Shown here: positions 18,640 to 28,638 of the stretch, piece by piece | Layout: each line of letters begins with the position of its first letter | How positions within the stretch are numbered: position 1 is the first letter of the stretch | DNA from: Hymenobacter qilianensis | Lineage (GTDB): Bacteria; Bacteroidota; Bacteroidia; Cytophagales; Hymenobacteraceae | Direction: 5' to 3' | Assembly (NCBI RefSeq): GCF_014489555.1 | Contig: NZ_CP060784.1 | Coordinates: forward strand, 2,108,001-2,172,000 | DNA: 64,000 bases | The notes under the pieces: generated by a model | Told to the model about the DNA's origin: nothing | What the model saw: the letters and a program-made list of their open reading frames with translations, nothing else | The model's database searches: none | Position numbers and translations under genes: made by a program

Positions 18640-19641
18640 ATGACGCTTTCCGAATCTAAGCTACGCCTTGGCATCCTGTCGCTTGTAGTGAGTGCCGTGC
18701 TGGTAGCCGTGAAGTTCTACGCCTATATGCTCACGGCCTCCCAAGCCGTACTCACCGACGCGTTGGAATCTATTATCAACGTGTTTACCAGTGGCTTTGC
18801 GCTGTATAGTCTGTACTTATCGGGCTTGCCCAAAGATGAAAACCACCCCTACGGCCACGGCAAAGTGGAGTATCTGTCGGTGGGCTTTGAGGGCGCCCTA
18901 ATCCTGATTGCCGGCGTTTATATTTTCTATAGCGCCACGCTGGCCTTTCTGGAGTCGCACGCCGTTGCTCGCCCCGACTTAGGCATGGCCCTGCTTGGCA
19001 TTACGGCATTGGCCAACTTAGCCGTTGGCTTTCTGCTAATTAAATCCGGCCGTAAGCTTAAGTCAGTGGCTTTGGTGGGCGATGGGCAGCACCTCTATCT
19101 TGATGCGGTAAGTACCATTGTGTCCTGCGTGGCCTTGCTGCTGGTGGCCGCTACCGGCAACGTACTCTTCGACGCGGGAGCGGCATTGCTGCTGGGGGGC
19201 TTTATTGTGGTAAATGGGCTGCGTATGGTGCGCCGCTCGGTGGGCGGCCTCATGGATGAGTCGGATGTAGTAATAGTCCGGGAGGTAATAGGGGAGCTGC
19301 AGCAGTTTCGCCGCCCGGCCTGGATTGATGTGCACAACCTGCGCGTGCTACGCTATGGCGCTAATCTGCACATCGACTGCCACATGACCATGCCGTATTA
19401 CTTCAGCCTCGATGAAATTCACAATGAGCTAAACGACATCGAAGCCCTCATTCGCCAGCGCTTCGATGTGGATGTGGAGATGTTTGTGCACGCCGACCCT
19501 TGCAACGCTACTGCCTGCGCCCACTGCCACATGTCGGAGTGCCCGGTGCGCCAGCATCCATTTAGCCAGGAAATCGGCTGGACATTGACCAATGCCGTGA
19601 AGAACGAGCGGCACCAGCTCGTAGTAGAGCAAGCCCAATAG
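18640..19641 (+). CDS. Cation diffusion facilitator family transporter
   Basis: An inner-membrane metal/proton antiporter of 333 residues from ATG 18640 (MTLSESKLRLGILSLVV). An in-frame ATG at 18604 would add 12 residues with no resemblance to the family. It has six membrane segments. The second carries LTDALESIINVFTSG, where the usual DxxxD is DxxxS. HPYGHGKVEY follows, and the fifth carries QHLYLDAVSTI with the H and D of the metal site. The cytoplasmic C-terminal domain ends with a Cys/His cluster (PCNATACAHCHMSECPVR) that could bind metal. Divergent to the Nramp importer, so it likely exports Mn, Fe or Zn. Specificity cannot be read with certainty. Confidence 0.88.
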   Translation: MTLSESKLRLGILSLVVSAVLVAVKFYAYMLTASQAVLTDALESIINVFTSGFALYSLYLSGLPKDENHPYGHGKVEYLSVGFEGALILIAGVYIFYSATLAFLESHAVARPDLGMALLGITALANLAVGFLLIKSGRKLKSVALVGDGQHLYLDAVSTIVSCVALLLVAATGNVLFDAGAALLLGGFIVVNGLRMVRRSVGGLMDESDVVIVREVIGELQQFRRPAWIDVHNLRVLRYGANLHIDCHMTMPYYFSLDEIHNELNDIEALIRQRFDVDVEMFVHADPCNATACAHCHMSECPVRQHPFSQEIGWTLTNAVKNERHQLVVEQAQ

Positions 19642-19643
19642 CG

Positions 19644-21026
19644 TTACTCAATCACCAGCCGCCGCGCGTATTGCTCCGTCGCGTTGCGCACCTGCACTAC
19701 ATATACGCCAGCCCGTAATCCAGCCAAGCTTAGATTCAGTTCTGCTTGCTGGGGGGCAAATCTGGCCGTGCGCACCACGCGTCCCAGCGCATCATGAATC
19801 GTGGCGGAGGTAGCCGATGTAGGCGCGGCCGGTAAGCGTAACGCTACCGTTTGGCGCGCCGGATTCGGCCAAAGCCCCAATGCCACATTCCGCGCCTCCG
19901 ACTTCGTGCTCAGCACAAACCCCCGGTTTTCCAGCGTCACAATCTGGTCGTTGCCGCCGTTGCTGGTAGCCACATACACGCGCCCGGCCGGCGAAACGCA
20001 CAAAGCCCGCAAGCGGCCATATCTGTTTATCAAAAACTCCGGCGGAGTAACCGTTGAAATGGCGTCGCCGGCAGCATTGAGCGGAAGCTGCACCAGCCTG
20101 GAAGCTTTCAGCGTCGCCATCAGCAGGCTGCCGCGCCACTCCGGAATAGCGGGCGAATCATAATAAGTCAGCCCAGCCACGGCCAAAGTAGGGGTCCAGA
20201 TGAAAAGAGGCTCACGAACATTATTGGCGGCGCAAAAGGCAGTTTCGCTGCCGTCGCATTTGCCGGGAACGTTGGGCCAGCCATAATTGCGGCCCGGCTC
20301 TATCAGGTTTAGTTCATCATCGGAGTTTTCCCCGTGTTCCGAGCTGTAAATGCGGCCCGACGGTAACCGCACTAAGCCCTGCGCATTGCGGTGGCCCAAC
20401 GTATACACCCGACTGCCCGGCGTAGGATTGTCGGCGGGAATGCTGCCATCCAGGTTCATCCGCAAAATCTTGCCGTTGAGTGAAGCCGGATTCTGCGAGT
20501 CAGAGCGAAGCTGAGCATCGCCGGTGGTCATGAGCAGGGTGCGGTCGGGGAGGATGAGCAGGCGGGAGCCGCTGTGCGTGGTGGTGGAGGTAATATTGCC
20601 CAGCAGCACCAACGGGGCGCTAAGTGAGGTAGTAGCCGCATTGTACGTGTAGCGTACCACCTTTTCTTTCAGCCCGTTATCGTTGTAATTGTACACGATG
20701 TAAAGGTAGGGCGAGGTAGTGGCAAAATCCGGGTGGAGCACCATGCCTAGTAAGCCGCTTTCGCCGGTGGGTGCGACGTCGGGCACATTCAGCAAGGGCA
20801 GCACTTGCCCCGTGGTTGGGTTCACGCGACTAATACGCCCACCGCGCTCCGTCATCCAGATGAAGTCATCCGGCCCCCAGATCAGCTCCCACGGGATATT
20901 AAGGCCGGTAGCCAGCGGTGTGGCCGACACCGTAGTACTGCCGACCGGAAACGTAATGGTTTGGGCGGAGGCAGCGGTAGTTAGCAAACTGCTGACCAGC
21001 AAAAGCGAAGCGGCGAGGGTTTTCAT
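19644..21026 (-). CDS. Secreted PQQ-type sugar dehydrogenase with T9SS sorting domain
   Basis: A 460-residue exported protein of the glucose/sorbosone dehydrogenase (GSDH) beta-propeller family. The signal peptide is MKTLAASLLLVSSLLTTAASA. Family motifs are PWELIWGPDDFIWMTERGGRI (about residues 45-65), GLLGMVLHPDFA, DGSIPADNP, LGHRNAQGLVRLPSGRIYSSEHG with the catalytic histidine region, and GRNYGWPNVPGKCDG. The last 80 residues (LGLWPNPARQTVALRLP ... LRAGVYVVQVRNATEQYARR) are a type A T9SS sorting domain, so the enzyme is exported to the cell surface or medium. The stop is two bases from that of the convergent CDF gene. The substrate sugar is unknown. Confidence 0.87.
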   Translation of the reverse strand: MKTLAASLLLVSSLLTTAASAQTITFPVGSTTVSATPLATGLNIPWELIWGPDDFIWMTERGGRISRVNPTTGQVLPLLNVPDVAPTGESGLLGMVLHPDFATTSPYLYIVYNYNDNGLKEKVVRYTYNAATTSLSAPLVLLGNITSTTTHSGSRLLILPDRTLLMTTGDAQLRSDSQNPASLNGKILRMNLDGSIPADNPTPGSRVYTLGHRNAQGLVRLPSGRIYSSEHGENSDDELNLIEPGRNYGWPNVPGKCDGSETAFCAANNVREPLFIWTPTLAVAGLTYYDSPAIPEWRGSLLMATLKASRLVQLPLNAAGDAISTVTPPEFLINRYGRLRALCVSPAGRVYVATSNGGNDQIVTLENRGFVLSTKSEARNVALGLWPNPARQTVALRLPAAPTSATSATIHDALGRVVRTARFAPQQAELNLSLAGLRAGVYVVQVRNATEQYARRLVIE

Positions 21027-21175
21027 GGCTTGAATAAATAGCTGAAGCTGAACAGTGTACAGAAACTAACGAATGAATAACACCTTCGGATTAGCTTAGT
21101 ATTGCCCTGCAAGGGATTATTTTTATTCTCCCGTACTTTCCCATCTCCTTCTTCGCCTACCCACTCTTCTTTCAG

Positions 21176-22861
21176 ATGATGAAAAAAATACTGCCCCTGC
21201 TGGCAATCGGTGCCGTCAGCTTCGGCGCGGGTGCCATGCTGCCCCGCCCCGCCGCCGATTTGCCTCCCATCACAGTTCCCATGCTTCAGGCGGCGCAGGG
21301 CCTGTTGGGCCTGAATTTCACCGACGCCCAACTCGACTCCACCCGCCGCGACCTCGAAGACAACCGCAAAGACTACGAGCAGCTGCGCCAGGCGAAGCTG
21401 CCCAACAGCGTAGCGCCTACGCTCGTCTTTGACCCCGTGCCGCTGCGCCTGCGCCAATCTATGTTGCCCAAAGCCAAGGATGACGCCGGAAAATTGCCCC
21501 CCACGGCCAAAATAAAGCTGCCCGCCAACCGCGACGATCTGGCTTTTTACACCGTGCGCCAACTAAGCGAGCTGGTGCGCACCAAGCAGATTTCCTCGGA
21601 GGAGCTAACCCAGTTTTTCCTGGCTCGCCTCAAAAAATACGACCCCAAGCTGCTCTGCGTCACTACCCTTACCGAAGAGCTGGCCATGCAGCAGGCCCGG
21701 CAGGCCGATAAAGAGATTAAGGCCGGTAAATACCGCGGTCCGCTGCACGGCATACCTTTCGGCGTCAAGGATTTATTCAGCACCAAAACCTACAAAACCA
21801 CTTGGGGTTCGGTGCCTTACAAAGACCAGATGCTGGACGAAGACGCAGCCGTGGTGACGCGTTTGCGTGAAGCGGGGGGCGTTTTGGTAGCCAAATTCAC
21901 CTTGGGCGAGCTGGCCATGGGCGATGTATGGTATGGGGGCAAAACCCGCTCGCCCTGGAATATTACGCAAGGCAGCAGCGGCTCTTCAGCCGGTTCCGCA
22001 TCGGCAGTGGGGGCGGGGCTGGTGCCGTACGCCATTGGCACCGAGACCTTGGGTTCCATCGTGAGTCCTAGCACCGCCTGCGGCGTAACGGGTTTGCGGC
22101 CGTCGTATGGGCGCATAAGTAGGGCCGGAGCAATGGCGCTTAGCTGGAGCATGGATAAAGTAGGCCCCTTGGCGCGCTCAGCCGAAGATTGTGCTTTGGT
22201 TTTTGCTGCCCTCGTAGGCGCCGATGCCCGCGACCCTGCCACTACTATTGTACCTGCCGGCTTCAAGTATGCTTTCGATACCGATATCAAAAAGTTGCGT
22301 GTTGGCTATCTGAAAGCAGATTTTGACCGCGACTATCCCACCAAAGCCAACGATCAGGCCTCGCTGGAAGTGCTGCGTAAGCTAGGCGTCCAGCTCGTTC
22401 CGCTCGACTTGCAGGGGCTACCTGCTGGGGAGCTAACATTCCTGCTTAGTACCGAGGGCGCTGCTGCCTTCGACGAACTCACCCGTTCGGGCCGCGTTAC
22501 CCAAATGGTGAACCAAGGCCGCAATGCTTGGCCAAATTCATTTCGGACGGCTCGTTTTGTTCCAGCCGTGGAATATATCCAGGCCCAAAGGGTTCGGCGT
22601 CAGTTGATTGAAGAGGTAGACAAGCGCATGCAGGGCTTTGATGTGTATGTAGCGCCTTCATTTGGTGGTCCTAACCTGGTGATTACCAACCTCACAGGTC
22701 ACCCAGCGGTGGTAGTGCCCAATGGCTTCCGCACCAACGGTCTGCCCAGCACTATCACTTTTGGCGGGCAGCTTTTCGAAGAAGGCAAACTGCTGGCGCT
22801 GGTCAAAGCCTATCAGGACGCAACGGATTTTGATGAAAAACACCCCCCGCTTAACTTTTAG
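21176..22861 (+). CDS. Amidase signature family protein, exported
   Basis: A 561-residue amidase with a hydrophobic N-terminal export signal (MMKKILPLLAIGAVSFGAGA) and a preceding domain of about 120 residues. The catalytic triad Lys-cisSer-Ser is visible: Lys198 in GIPFGVKDLF, the Ser-rich loop QGSSGSSAGSAS (about 266-276) and the nucleophile Ser295 in GTETLGSIVSPS. This resembles GatA-like amidases, but the signal peptide and N-terminal extension argue for a periplasmic enzyme acting on unknown amides. The usual Gly-rich GGSSGG is here GSSGSSAG. The frame is intact through 22861. Confidence 0.9.
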   Translation: MMKKILPLLAIGAVSFGAGAMLPRPAADLPPITVPMLQAAQGLLGLNFTDAQLDSTRRDLEDNRKDYEQLRQAKLPNSVAPTLVFDPVPLRLRQSMLPKAKDDAGKLPPTAKIKLPANRDDLAFYTVRQLSELVRTKQISSEELTQFFLARLKKYDPKLLCVTTLTEELAMQQARQADKEIKAGKYRGPLHGIPFGVKDLFSTKTYKTTWGSVPYKDQMLDEDAAVVTRLREAGGVLVAKFTLGELAMGDVWYGGKTRSPWNITQGSSGSSAGSASAVGAGLVPYAIGTETLGSIVSPSTACGVTGLRPSYGRISRAGAMALSWSMDKVGPLARSAEDCALVFAALVGADARDPATTIVPAGFKYAFDTDIKKLRVGYLKADFDRDYPTKANDQASLEVLRKLGVQLVPLDLQGLPAGELTFLLSTEGAAAFDELTRSGRVTQMVNQGRNAWPNSFRTARFVPAVEYIQAQRVRRQLIEEVDKRMQGFDVYVAPSFGGPNLVITNLTGHPAVVVPNGFRTNGLPSTITFGGQLFEEGKLLALVKAYQDATDFDEKHPPLNF

Positions 22862-22917
22862 TGATGCTTCGCTACCGCTCTGCATGACCGCCTAACACTT
22901 AATTACCCTTTCAAGCA

Positions 22918-23382
22918 ATGCCTTCCAGCCTTCACCAACGCACCGACGGCTACTTCATCTCCACAGATCCCGCCCGCCTAGACCTGGCCGTCATTCACAG
23001 TTTCCTGGCAAATGACTCGTATTGGGCTCGCAATATGCCCCGCGAGCTACTAGATCGGGCCATTCACCACTCGCTCAACTTTGGCCTGTTCGCTCCCGAT
23101 GGCCGCCAGGCGGGCTTTGCCCGCGTCGTTACCGACCGCGCAACATTTACCTGGCTCTGCGACGTGTTTGTGCTGCCTGAGTTTCGCGGCCAAGGCTTAT
23201 CGAAGTGGCTGATGGAGTGCGTGTGGTCTCACCCCGATTTGCAGGGGCAGCGGCGGCATCTGCTCGCAACGCTGGATGCGCACACGCTCTATACGCAGTT
23301 CGGATTTAGCCCCCTGGCTGAGCCCGAGCGGTTTTTGGAGATACGCTTCTCGAATCCGTACGGCGTGCCGACCAGCCACTAG
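22918..23382 (+). CDS. GNAT family N-acetyltransferase
   Basis: A 154-residue cytoplasmic acetyltransferase using acetyl-CoA. The acetyl-CoA-binding motif A is LCDVFVLPEFRGQGLSKWL (about residues 79-97) with the RGQGLS loop. YWARNMPRELLDRAIHHSL and LDAHTLYTQFGFSPL are typical of the small GNAT family close to YjhQ-like proteins. The acceptor substrate is unknown. It lies 56 bases after the amidase gene in the same direction and could be co-transcribed. Confidence 0.9.
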   Translation: MPSSLHQRTDGYFISTDPARLDLAVIHSFLANDSYWARNMPRELLDRAIHHSLNFGLFAPDGRQAGFARVVTDRATFTWLCDVFVLPEFRGQGLSKWLMECVWSHPDLQGQRRHLLATLDAHTLYTQFGFSPLAEPERFLEIRFSNPYGVPTSH

Positions 23383-23510
23383 GCTCTAGCGCGAACTTTT
23401 AGTTTGCACTAGCGGCACACGACTGCAACGCCCGCTGCTTTAGCCTGTCCTTGCCGCAAGCTTGTGTATTTTGCGGTAAGCTTTCATGTTTCATCTTTCT
23501 TAAATACCTG

Positions 23511-25998
23511 ATGCGCGTTTCGTTCGTCGTGCGGGCGCTGGCTTTGTTGGGGCCGGTTTCTGCTGCTTTTGCTCAAACTCCCACCGCCGCGCCGGCTGCT
23601 TCGCTCGCGCCGCTTACGGTCGATAAAATCATGCGCGACCCGGCGCAGTGGATTGGTACGGCTCCTTCAAATATTTATTGGGGTGAAGATGGCAAACGCA
23701 TCTATTTCAGCTGGAACCCCGACAAAAATCGTCGCGATTCGCTTTATGCAGTTGCGCCCAGCGGTGGCACGCCCCGCAAAATCAGCTTCCGCGACCAGCT
23801 AAATTTGCCCCCCAGCACGGGTGTGTACGACCAGAAATTCGCCCGCAAAGTGTACGAGAAGGAGGGCGACATCTACCTGCTCGATTTGAAAACCAACAAG
23901 GCCCGGCGCGTGACCAACACGGCGGAGCGTGAGTCGGATGCGGCATTTGCCCTGCAAGGTCAGTTGGTGAGCTACACGCGGGGGGCAATTTATTTACCTG
24001 GAATCCGGCCAATGGCGAAACCGTGCAGCGCACCGATTTTCGTAAGGGCAACAACCCCACGAAAGGCTCGCCCACTGATCAGTCGGAGAAGTATCTGAAG
24101 GCTCAGCAGCTGGCTTTGTTTGAGGTAATTAAGCAGCGCGACAAAGACCAGCAGGATCGGCAGCGCGTGCAAAAAGCCCTGAACAAGCTGCGTCCGAAAG
24201 CCATTTATCTGGGCCTCAAAACGGTACGAAACCTCCAGCTTAGCCCCGATGGTCGCTTTGTAACGTACTCTTTGGTGCAGGAGCCAGGCAGCGAGAAAGT
24301 AGCCATCGTACCTAATTTCGTAACAGCTTCGGGCTTCACAGAGGACTTGTCTACGCGTACCAAGGTAGGTGCCCCCCAAACCGCTATGGAGCTGGGCATC
24401 TACGACATTGGCCGCGATACCACATTCGTACTCGGCTACCGCGATTTGAAGGGCCTAGACGAGCAGCCCGCTTACCGGAAAGAATATCAACTGAAAGCCA
24501 AAGCCCCAACGGCTGCTGACTCGACTAAAACGGCCAAAAATGCCCCCAGAAAGCCGAAAAGCCAGCTACGGAGCTGCGCCGCGTAGCTCCTTTTGGTCCA
24601 TTTTGGTCAGACAACGGCGAGCGGGCCTTCTTGGTCATGCGCTCCGCTGATAACAAGGACCGCTGGATTGTGGCCCTCGACCCCAATACGCAGAAAATCA
24701 CGCTGCTCGACCGTCAGCGCGACGAAGCCTGGATCAACGGACCTGGTATCGGCTACGGCGCTGGCAATGTGGGCTGGCTACCGGATAACAAGCGTGTGTG
24801 GTTTCAAAGTGAGGAAAGCGGCTACTCTCACCTCTATACCGTGGACGTGACCAATCAGCAGCGTAAAGCTCTGACCAGTGGTAAGTTCGAGATTCAGAAG
24901 GCTGAGCTTTCCAAGGATAAAAAGACGTGGTACCTCTCGGCCAACAAAACGCATCCGGGAGAGCAGCATTTCTACCGCATGCCGGTATCTGGGGGGCAAA
25001 TGACGCAGATTACGACGCTGCCCGGCGCGCATGAGGTCACTGTTTCGCCCGATGAGAAGACGCTGGCCGTGCGTTATAGTTACTCCAATAAGCCTTGGGA
25101 GCTATTTGTGATGGATAATAAGCCGGGGGCCAAAATGCGCCAGCTGACCAACTCACTCACCTCTGAGTTCAAAAGCTACGCCTGGCGCGACCCGGAGGTT
25201 ATTACCATCAAAGCCCGCGACGGCGCCGATGTGTACGCCCGCCTCTACCGGCCAGCTAATGCTGTAGCCCAAGGTCCAGCCGTCATTTTTGTGCACGGCG
25301 CCGGCTATTTGCAGAATGCACACAAGTGGTGGAGCCAATACTCACGCGAGTATATGTTTCACAATCTGCTGGCCGACCAGGGTTATACCGTGCTTGACAT
25401 TGACTACCGTGGCTCCAGCGGCTACGGCCGCGATGTGCGCACGGGCATTTACCGCTTTATGGGCGGCAAAGACCTCACCGACCATGTGGATGGCGCAAAG
25501 CTGCTTACGGAAAAATATGGCGTTAGCCCGCAGCGGATTGGCATTTATGGCGGCTCGTATGGGGGCTTTATTACGCTCATGGCCATGTTCACGGAGCCAG
25601 ACGTATTCAAAGCCGGCGCTGCCCTGCGCTCCGTCACCGACTGGGCCCACTACAACCACGGTTACACCGACAACATCCTCAACGAACCGTACAACGATTC
25701 CATCGCCTACGCCCGCTCGTCGCCCATCTACCACGCCGAAGGCCTGAAAGGCGCGCTGCTCATGTGCCACGGTATGGTCGATACGAACGTGCACTTTCAG
25801 GACATCGTGCGCCTCACGCAGCGCCTTATCGAGTTAAAGAAAGAGAACTGGGAATTGGCCGTGTACCCGGTGGAAGACCACGGCTTCGTGGAGCCCAGTT
25901 CCTGGACTGATGAGTACAAGCGCATCCTGAAGCTATTTAACACCAACCTCAAGTCAACTCCATCGGGTGCCACGGGTACCAGTACTGGCGGAAATTAA
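23511..25998 (+). CDS. S9 family prolyl oligopeptidase (DPP-IV-like), frame interrupted twice
   Basis: An exported serine peptidase of about 829 residues after repair. Breaks are at a G6 (23980-23985) and a C5 (24543-24547); one extra base at each gives YTRGGNLFTWNPANGE and NAPQKAEKPATELRR. ATG 23511 opens a signal peptide (MRVSFVVRALALLGPVSAAFAQ). The N-terminal beta-propeller shows WD40-like repeats (LSPDGRFVTY, VSPDEKTLAVRYSYS). The C-terminal hydrolase domain has GSSGYGRDVRTG, the nucleophile GGSYGGF (Ser about residue 683), the aspartate region CHGMVDTNVHFQD and the histidine in VEDHGFVEPSSW. It likely removes dipeptides or cleaves oligopeptides in the periplasm. A terminator follows directly. 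Confidence 0.85.
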
Positions 25999-26008
25999 AT
26001 TGTTTAAC

Positions 26009-26042
26009 AAAAAGCCCCCAGAGGATTTCTGGGGGCTTTTTT
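26009..26042. terminator. Bidirectional terminator between convergent genes
   Basis: Stem AGCCCCCAGA / TCTGGGGGCT flanked by A5 and T6 lies between the S9 peptidase stop and the convergent outer-membrane gene stop (26051). Confidence 0.85.
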
Positions 26043-26050
26043 CTGCTGTA

Positions 26051-27414
26051 TTACTTTAGTTGAGTATCTGGTTTGCCTATTAGGCGGTAGCCCAATAAAA
26101 GCCCTACGCTCCAGGTGCGCCCGGTATACTCGTAGCCTTGGAAGTTGGCCAAGTCATTCGGATCCCGAAGGATAAGATGGTCCCAGTAAGGATTCTTGCG
26201 ATAAACTCGGCCGTTGAGGCTAAATGAGAAACGTTTTGTTTGGACACCAGCTTCCAAGTAAGGAGCAAAGGAGCGTGCAAACCCATCCACAAATTTATAC
26301 GTGAAGGAAGGTGGCATTGGCCCTCCACTGCTTTGGCCGGTATAATGCAGCGTATTTTTTTCCTGCCAAAACCAATTTAGCTCCATACCAGTGCCGGCGA
26401 AGGCCCGGTAATGTTCTCCCAATGATCGGAAACCCCGCATACCGACGTGAGTAGCCAGTAGCGTACCGCGCCAAGAAAATGTACCCGATGCTACCCGTCC
26501 GGTAGGCAACATGGATAATGTGCCTCTGCGTCCGTATTGACTCAGGAGGATGTCGAGGTGTAAACCCGAGCGGCGGGCAGGAGTTACCACGTCCAAAAAG
26601 GCTCCTCCTTGCAGATGCATTTGCCCATCTGCATCAACGCCTTGCAGCGCAGGGCGCTCAACCCCAGGGCCTGTGTGGTTTTCAGGCGGTGAGAGTTAAA
26701 GCGTCCACCAACCAATACGCCCGCCGAAATCGTCGTCCGCAGGCGTCCAGCCTTCTCTGGCTCGTAGTAGACGCGATTCTGAAGCTCATTTGGCATGTAA
26801 GCTCCGGTATAAGTTTGCACCAAAGCAATCATGCCAGCTTCCGTGAAAGGCGTATGAGCAAGCTGCGCCAATACCTCCGGACAGTCGATAAAATACAGTT
26901 GCAGTTGGTTCAGGTAGTTATTGCCATCCATTACCTGTGACTTACCGTTGCGTATGTAGAGCCGCTCAGTCATCTCAAGCCAGGGCTTCTCAGGCCGGCG
27001 TATGAAATAATGGTGAACTCCATCCAGAGTTACCCCTAGTAAAAAGGTGGGGCCATCGATGAGTACATCTGCCAATACTGAATCAGGGCGCTGTTGGTAA
27101 AATAATCCCTTCGGCAGGCGATGAATATCGGTTTGGGCGCCACGGTCTAGTGGAAGCAATTCATAGCGCAGTAGCCTGCCCGAAGCTAAAGCAATGGCCC
27201 GTAACTGATTAGCTGAATAAGTCTTAATGGGGTGATGCGCTGTAGTGCGATAGCGCACAATCTTGGCTGGATTACTCCAAAACGCATTTTCTACCTCACC
27301 TGATAGTGTATCTCCTGTGGAAGTAACTAAGTAGCCGGGTTCGAATACCTGAGCTTGAACGACAGCGCTCGTAGCCGCGAACAGAACAATACTGAATAAT
27401 AAACGAGTAAACAT
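26051..27414 (-). CDS. Exported outer-membrane-like protein, frame interrupted once
   Basis: One gene of about 454 residues in two frames. The break is at a C4 on the plus strand (26662-26665); one extra base joins TTQALG to VERPALQGVDADGQMHLQGG. The signal peptide is MFTRLLFSIVLFAATSAVVQA. The first half (PGYLVTSTGDTLSGEVE ... IVRYRTTAHHPIKTYSANQL) is typical of a Bacteroidota family with an N-terminal DUF whose members are found before barrel domains. The second half has alternating aromatic strands (YTGRTWSVGLLLGYRLIGK) consistent with a small beta-barrel. No enzymatic motif is seen. Function unknown; surface stress or nutrient proteins of this build are common in the phylum. Confidence 0.72.
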
Positions 27415-27551
27415 TTAAGCAAATAGGAATCGAAAAGTGGGGGTAACCGTCAACTCCTCCCGCGGGTCTAAAACTGCGCCAAATAGTTTTGATCGTGAAT
27501 CAATTCAGGCACTGACATCACAATTTGTTGCTACTGAATTGGTATCCAACC

Positions 27552-27586
27552 AAAAAGCCCCCCAGAGTATTCTGGGGGGCTTTTTT
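27552..27586. terminator. Intrinsic terminator
   Basis: The perfect stem AGCCCCCCAGA / TCTGGGGGGCT with A5 and T6 follows the PAP2 gene (stop 27606, minus strand) and protects the next minus-strand gene. Confidence 0.85.
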
Positions 27587-27605
27587 GCTGCATAATGCAA
27601 GACTC

Positions 27606-28436
27606 CTACAATTGCCGCGTCAGTGAGAATCCGCTGTAAGAATAGCCATTTGGGGTGAAGCCTTGCACTGGCAATAGCGAAAAGCCTTTGCCGCTTCGGT
27701 TCACTTTGTGCAAGTGCGGCACCAGTATGCCAGCCCCGGCACCTACCGCGTAGCCAATAAGGTTGTCGGAAAGGAAGTGCTTGCCGGCGCGCAGGCGCAA
27801 GTAGCCTACGGTAGCAGGCACGGCCGCGGCGGCAGCCCACACATACGGCCGGGCTTGAGAGTTGGGGTGAAAGTCGTTGAATACTTTGGCCATAAAGAAG
27901 GTAGCCGTGGCCGTAGCGGCCGTATGACCCGCAAAAAATGAATTAGTAGAGTTGCGGTTGCTGCGCTGATCTATGTCTAAGCTGGCATTGTAGGCCAAGG
28001 GCCGGCTGCGCTCTGTCAGCGCTACAGTAGAAGTGAATAAGGTGCCCGTAACAGCCAGAGTTTGAATATAGAGTGCGCCTAACTGCCCGAACTTCTTGCT
28101 CATATCCCGGTCAAGCAGGAACAGCGCTACCGGAGCAGCCAGCGAGCCATAGAATGGATAGTCGCTGATGCGCTTGGCACTTTCGCTCGAATAGCCCGCC
28201 GCAAAGCGGTCAAACCGGTTCACGTCCTCGCGGCGCAGGGCAAAAGCTTCAGCGTCGCTTATGCCATCTTTTTTCTGCATTCCATTTAGCCCAACGGCCG
28301 TTCCTATTATCAAAGCGCCCGTAATAGGCGCGTCGATGCCGAAGTCGGTACGGTACGGTGAGCGTTGCTGACCGAAGCCCGGCACTGCTGCTGAAAGCGT
28401 TAGAAAGACAAAAAATGAACGAACAATAGTATTCAT
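27606..28436 (-). CDS. PAP2 superfamily phosphatase, membrane or periplasmic
   Basis: A 276-residue exported protein with a signal peptide (MNTIVRSFFVFLTLSAAVPGFG). The three phosphatase motifs are recognisable: a C1-like TERSRPLAYN (about 141-150; the usual KxxxxxxRP is weak), C2 SFFAGHT (166-172) and C3 RLRAGKHFLSD (214-224). Family members remove phosphate from lipid substrates such as undecaprenyl pyrophosphate, phosphatidic acid or lipid A. The histidines in C2 and C3 that take part in catalysis are present. The middle is hydrophobic. It is single, between two terminators. Confidence 0.87.
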   Translation of the reverse strand: MNTIVRSFFVFLTLSAAVPGFGQQRSPYRTDFGIDAPITGALIIGTAVGLNGMQKKDGISDAEAFALRREDVNRFDRFAAGYSSESAKRISDYPFYGSLAAPVALFLLDRDMSKKFGQLGALYIQTLAVTGTLFTSTVALTERSRPLAYNASLDIDQRSNRNSTNSFFAGHTAATATATFFMAKVFNDFHPNSQARPYVWAAAAAVPATVGYLRLRAGKHFLSDNLIGYAVGAGAGILVPHLHKVNRSGKGFSLLPVQGFTPNGYSYSGFSLTRQL

Positions 28437-28519
28437 GGAAAGTCAGGTAAAATGTATGATTGGCTACCCAAACGCAGGTTTAAAGTAAAAGTTGGTAACC
28501 GGCTTATGTGTAATTGAGG

Positions 28520-28532
28520 CTGGGGGCTTTTT
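28520..28532 (+). other. Orphan right arm of the common terminator word
   Basis: CTGGGGGCTTTTT stands alone here, between the divergent PAP2 and metK genes, with no matching left arm. It is identical to the 3' half of many terminators in the window, so it is either a decayed terminator or another use of the word. Confidence 0.4.
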
Positions 28533-28562
28533 GAGTTAATTATTTCCTTCGTCATTTTCCCT

Positions 28563-28570
28563 TAGCTTTG
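28563..28570 (+). promoter_or_regulatory. Candidate -7 element for metK
   Basis: TAGCTTTG matches TAnnTTTG about 70 bases before the metK ATG. No SAM riboswitch blocks were found in this leader. Confidence 0.35.
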
Positions 28571-28638
28571 CGGCCCTCTGCGCCTCTTGGCGCACGGGCA
28601 AATTTCTTTTCTACCGACGACGTTCTATCCCGACCCTG

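Noticed and set aside
28437..28638. Possible SAM riboswitch before metK
   Set aside because: None of the conserved S-box blocks is present; only a candidate TAnnTTTG and an orphan terminator arm are seen.
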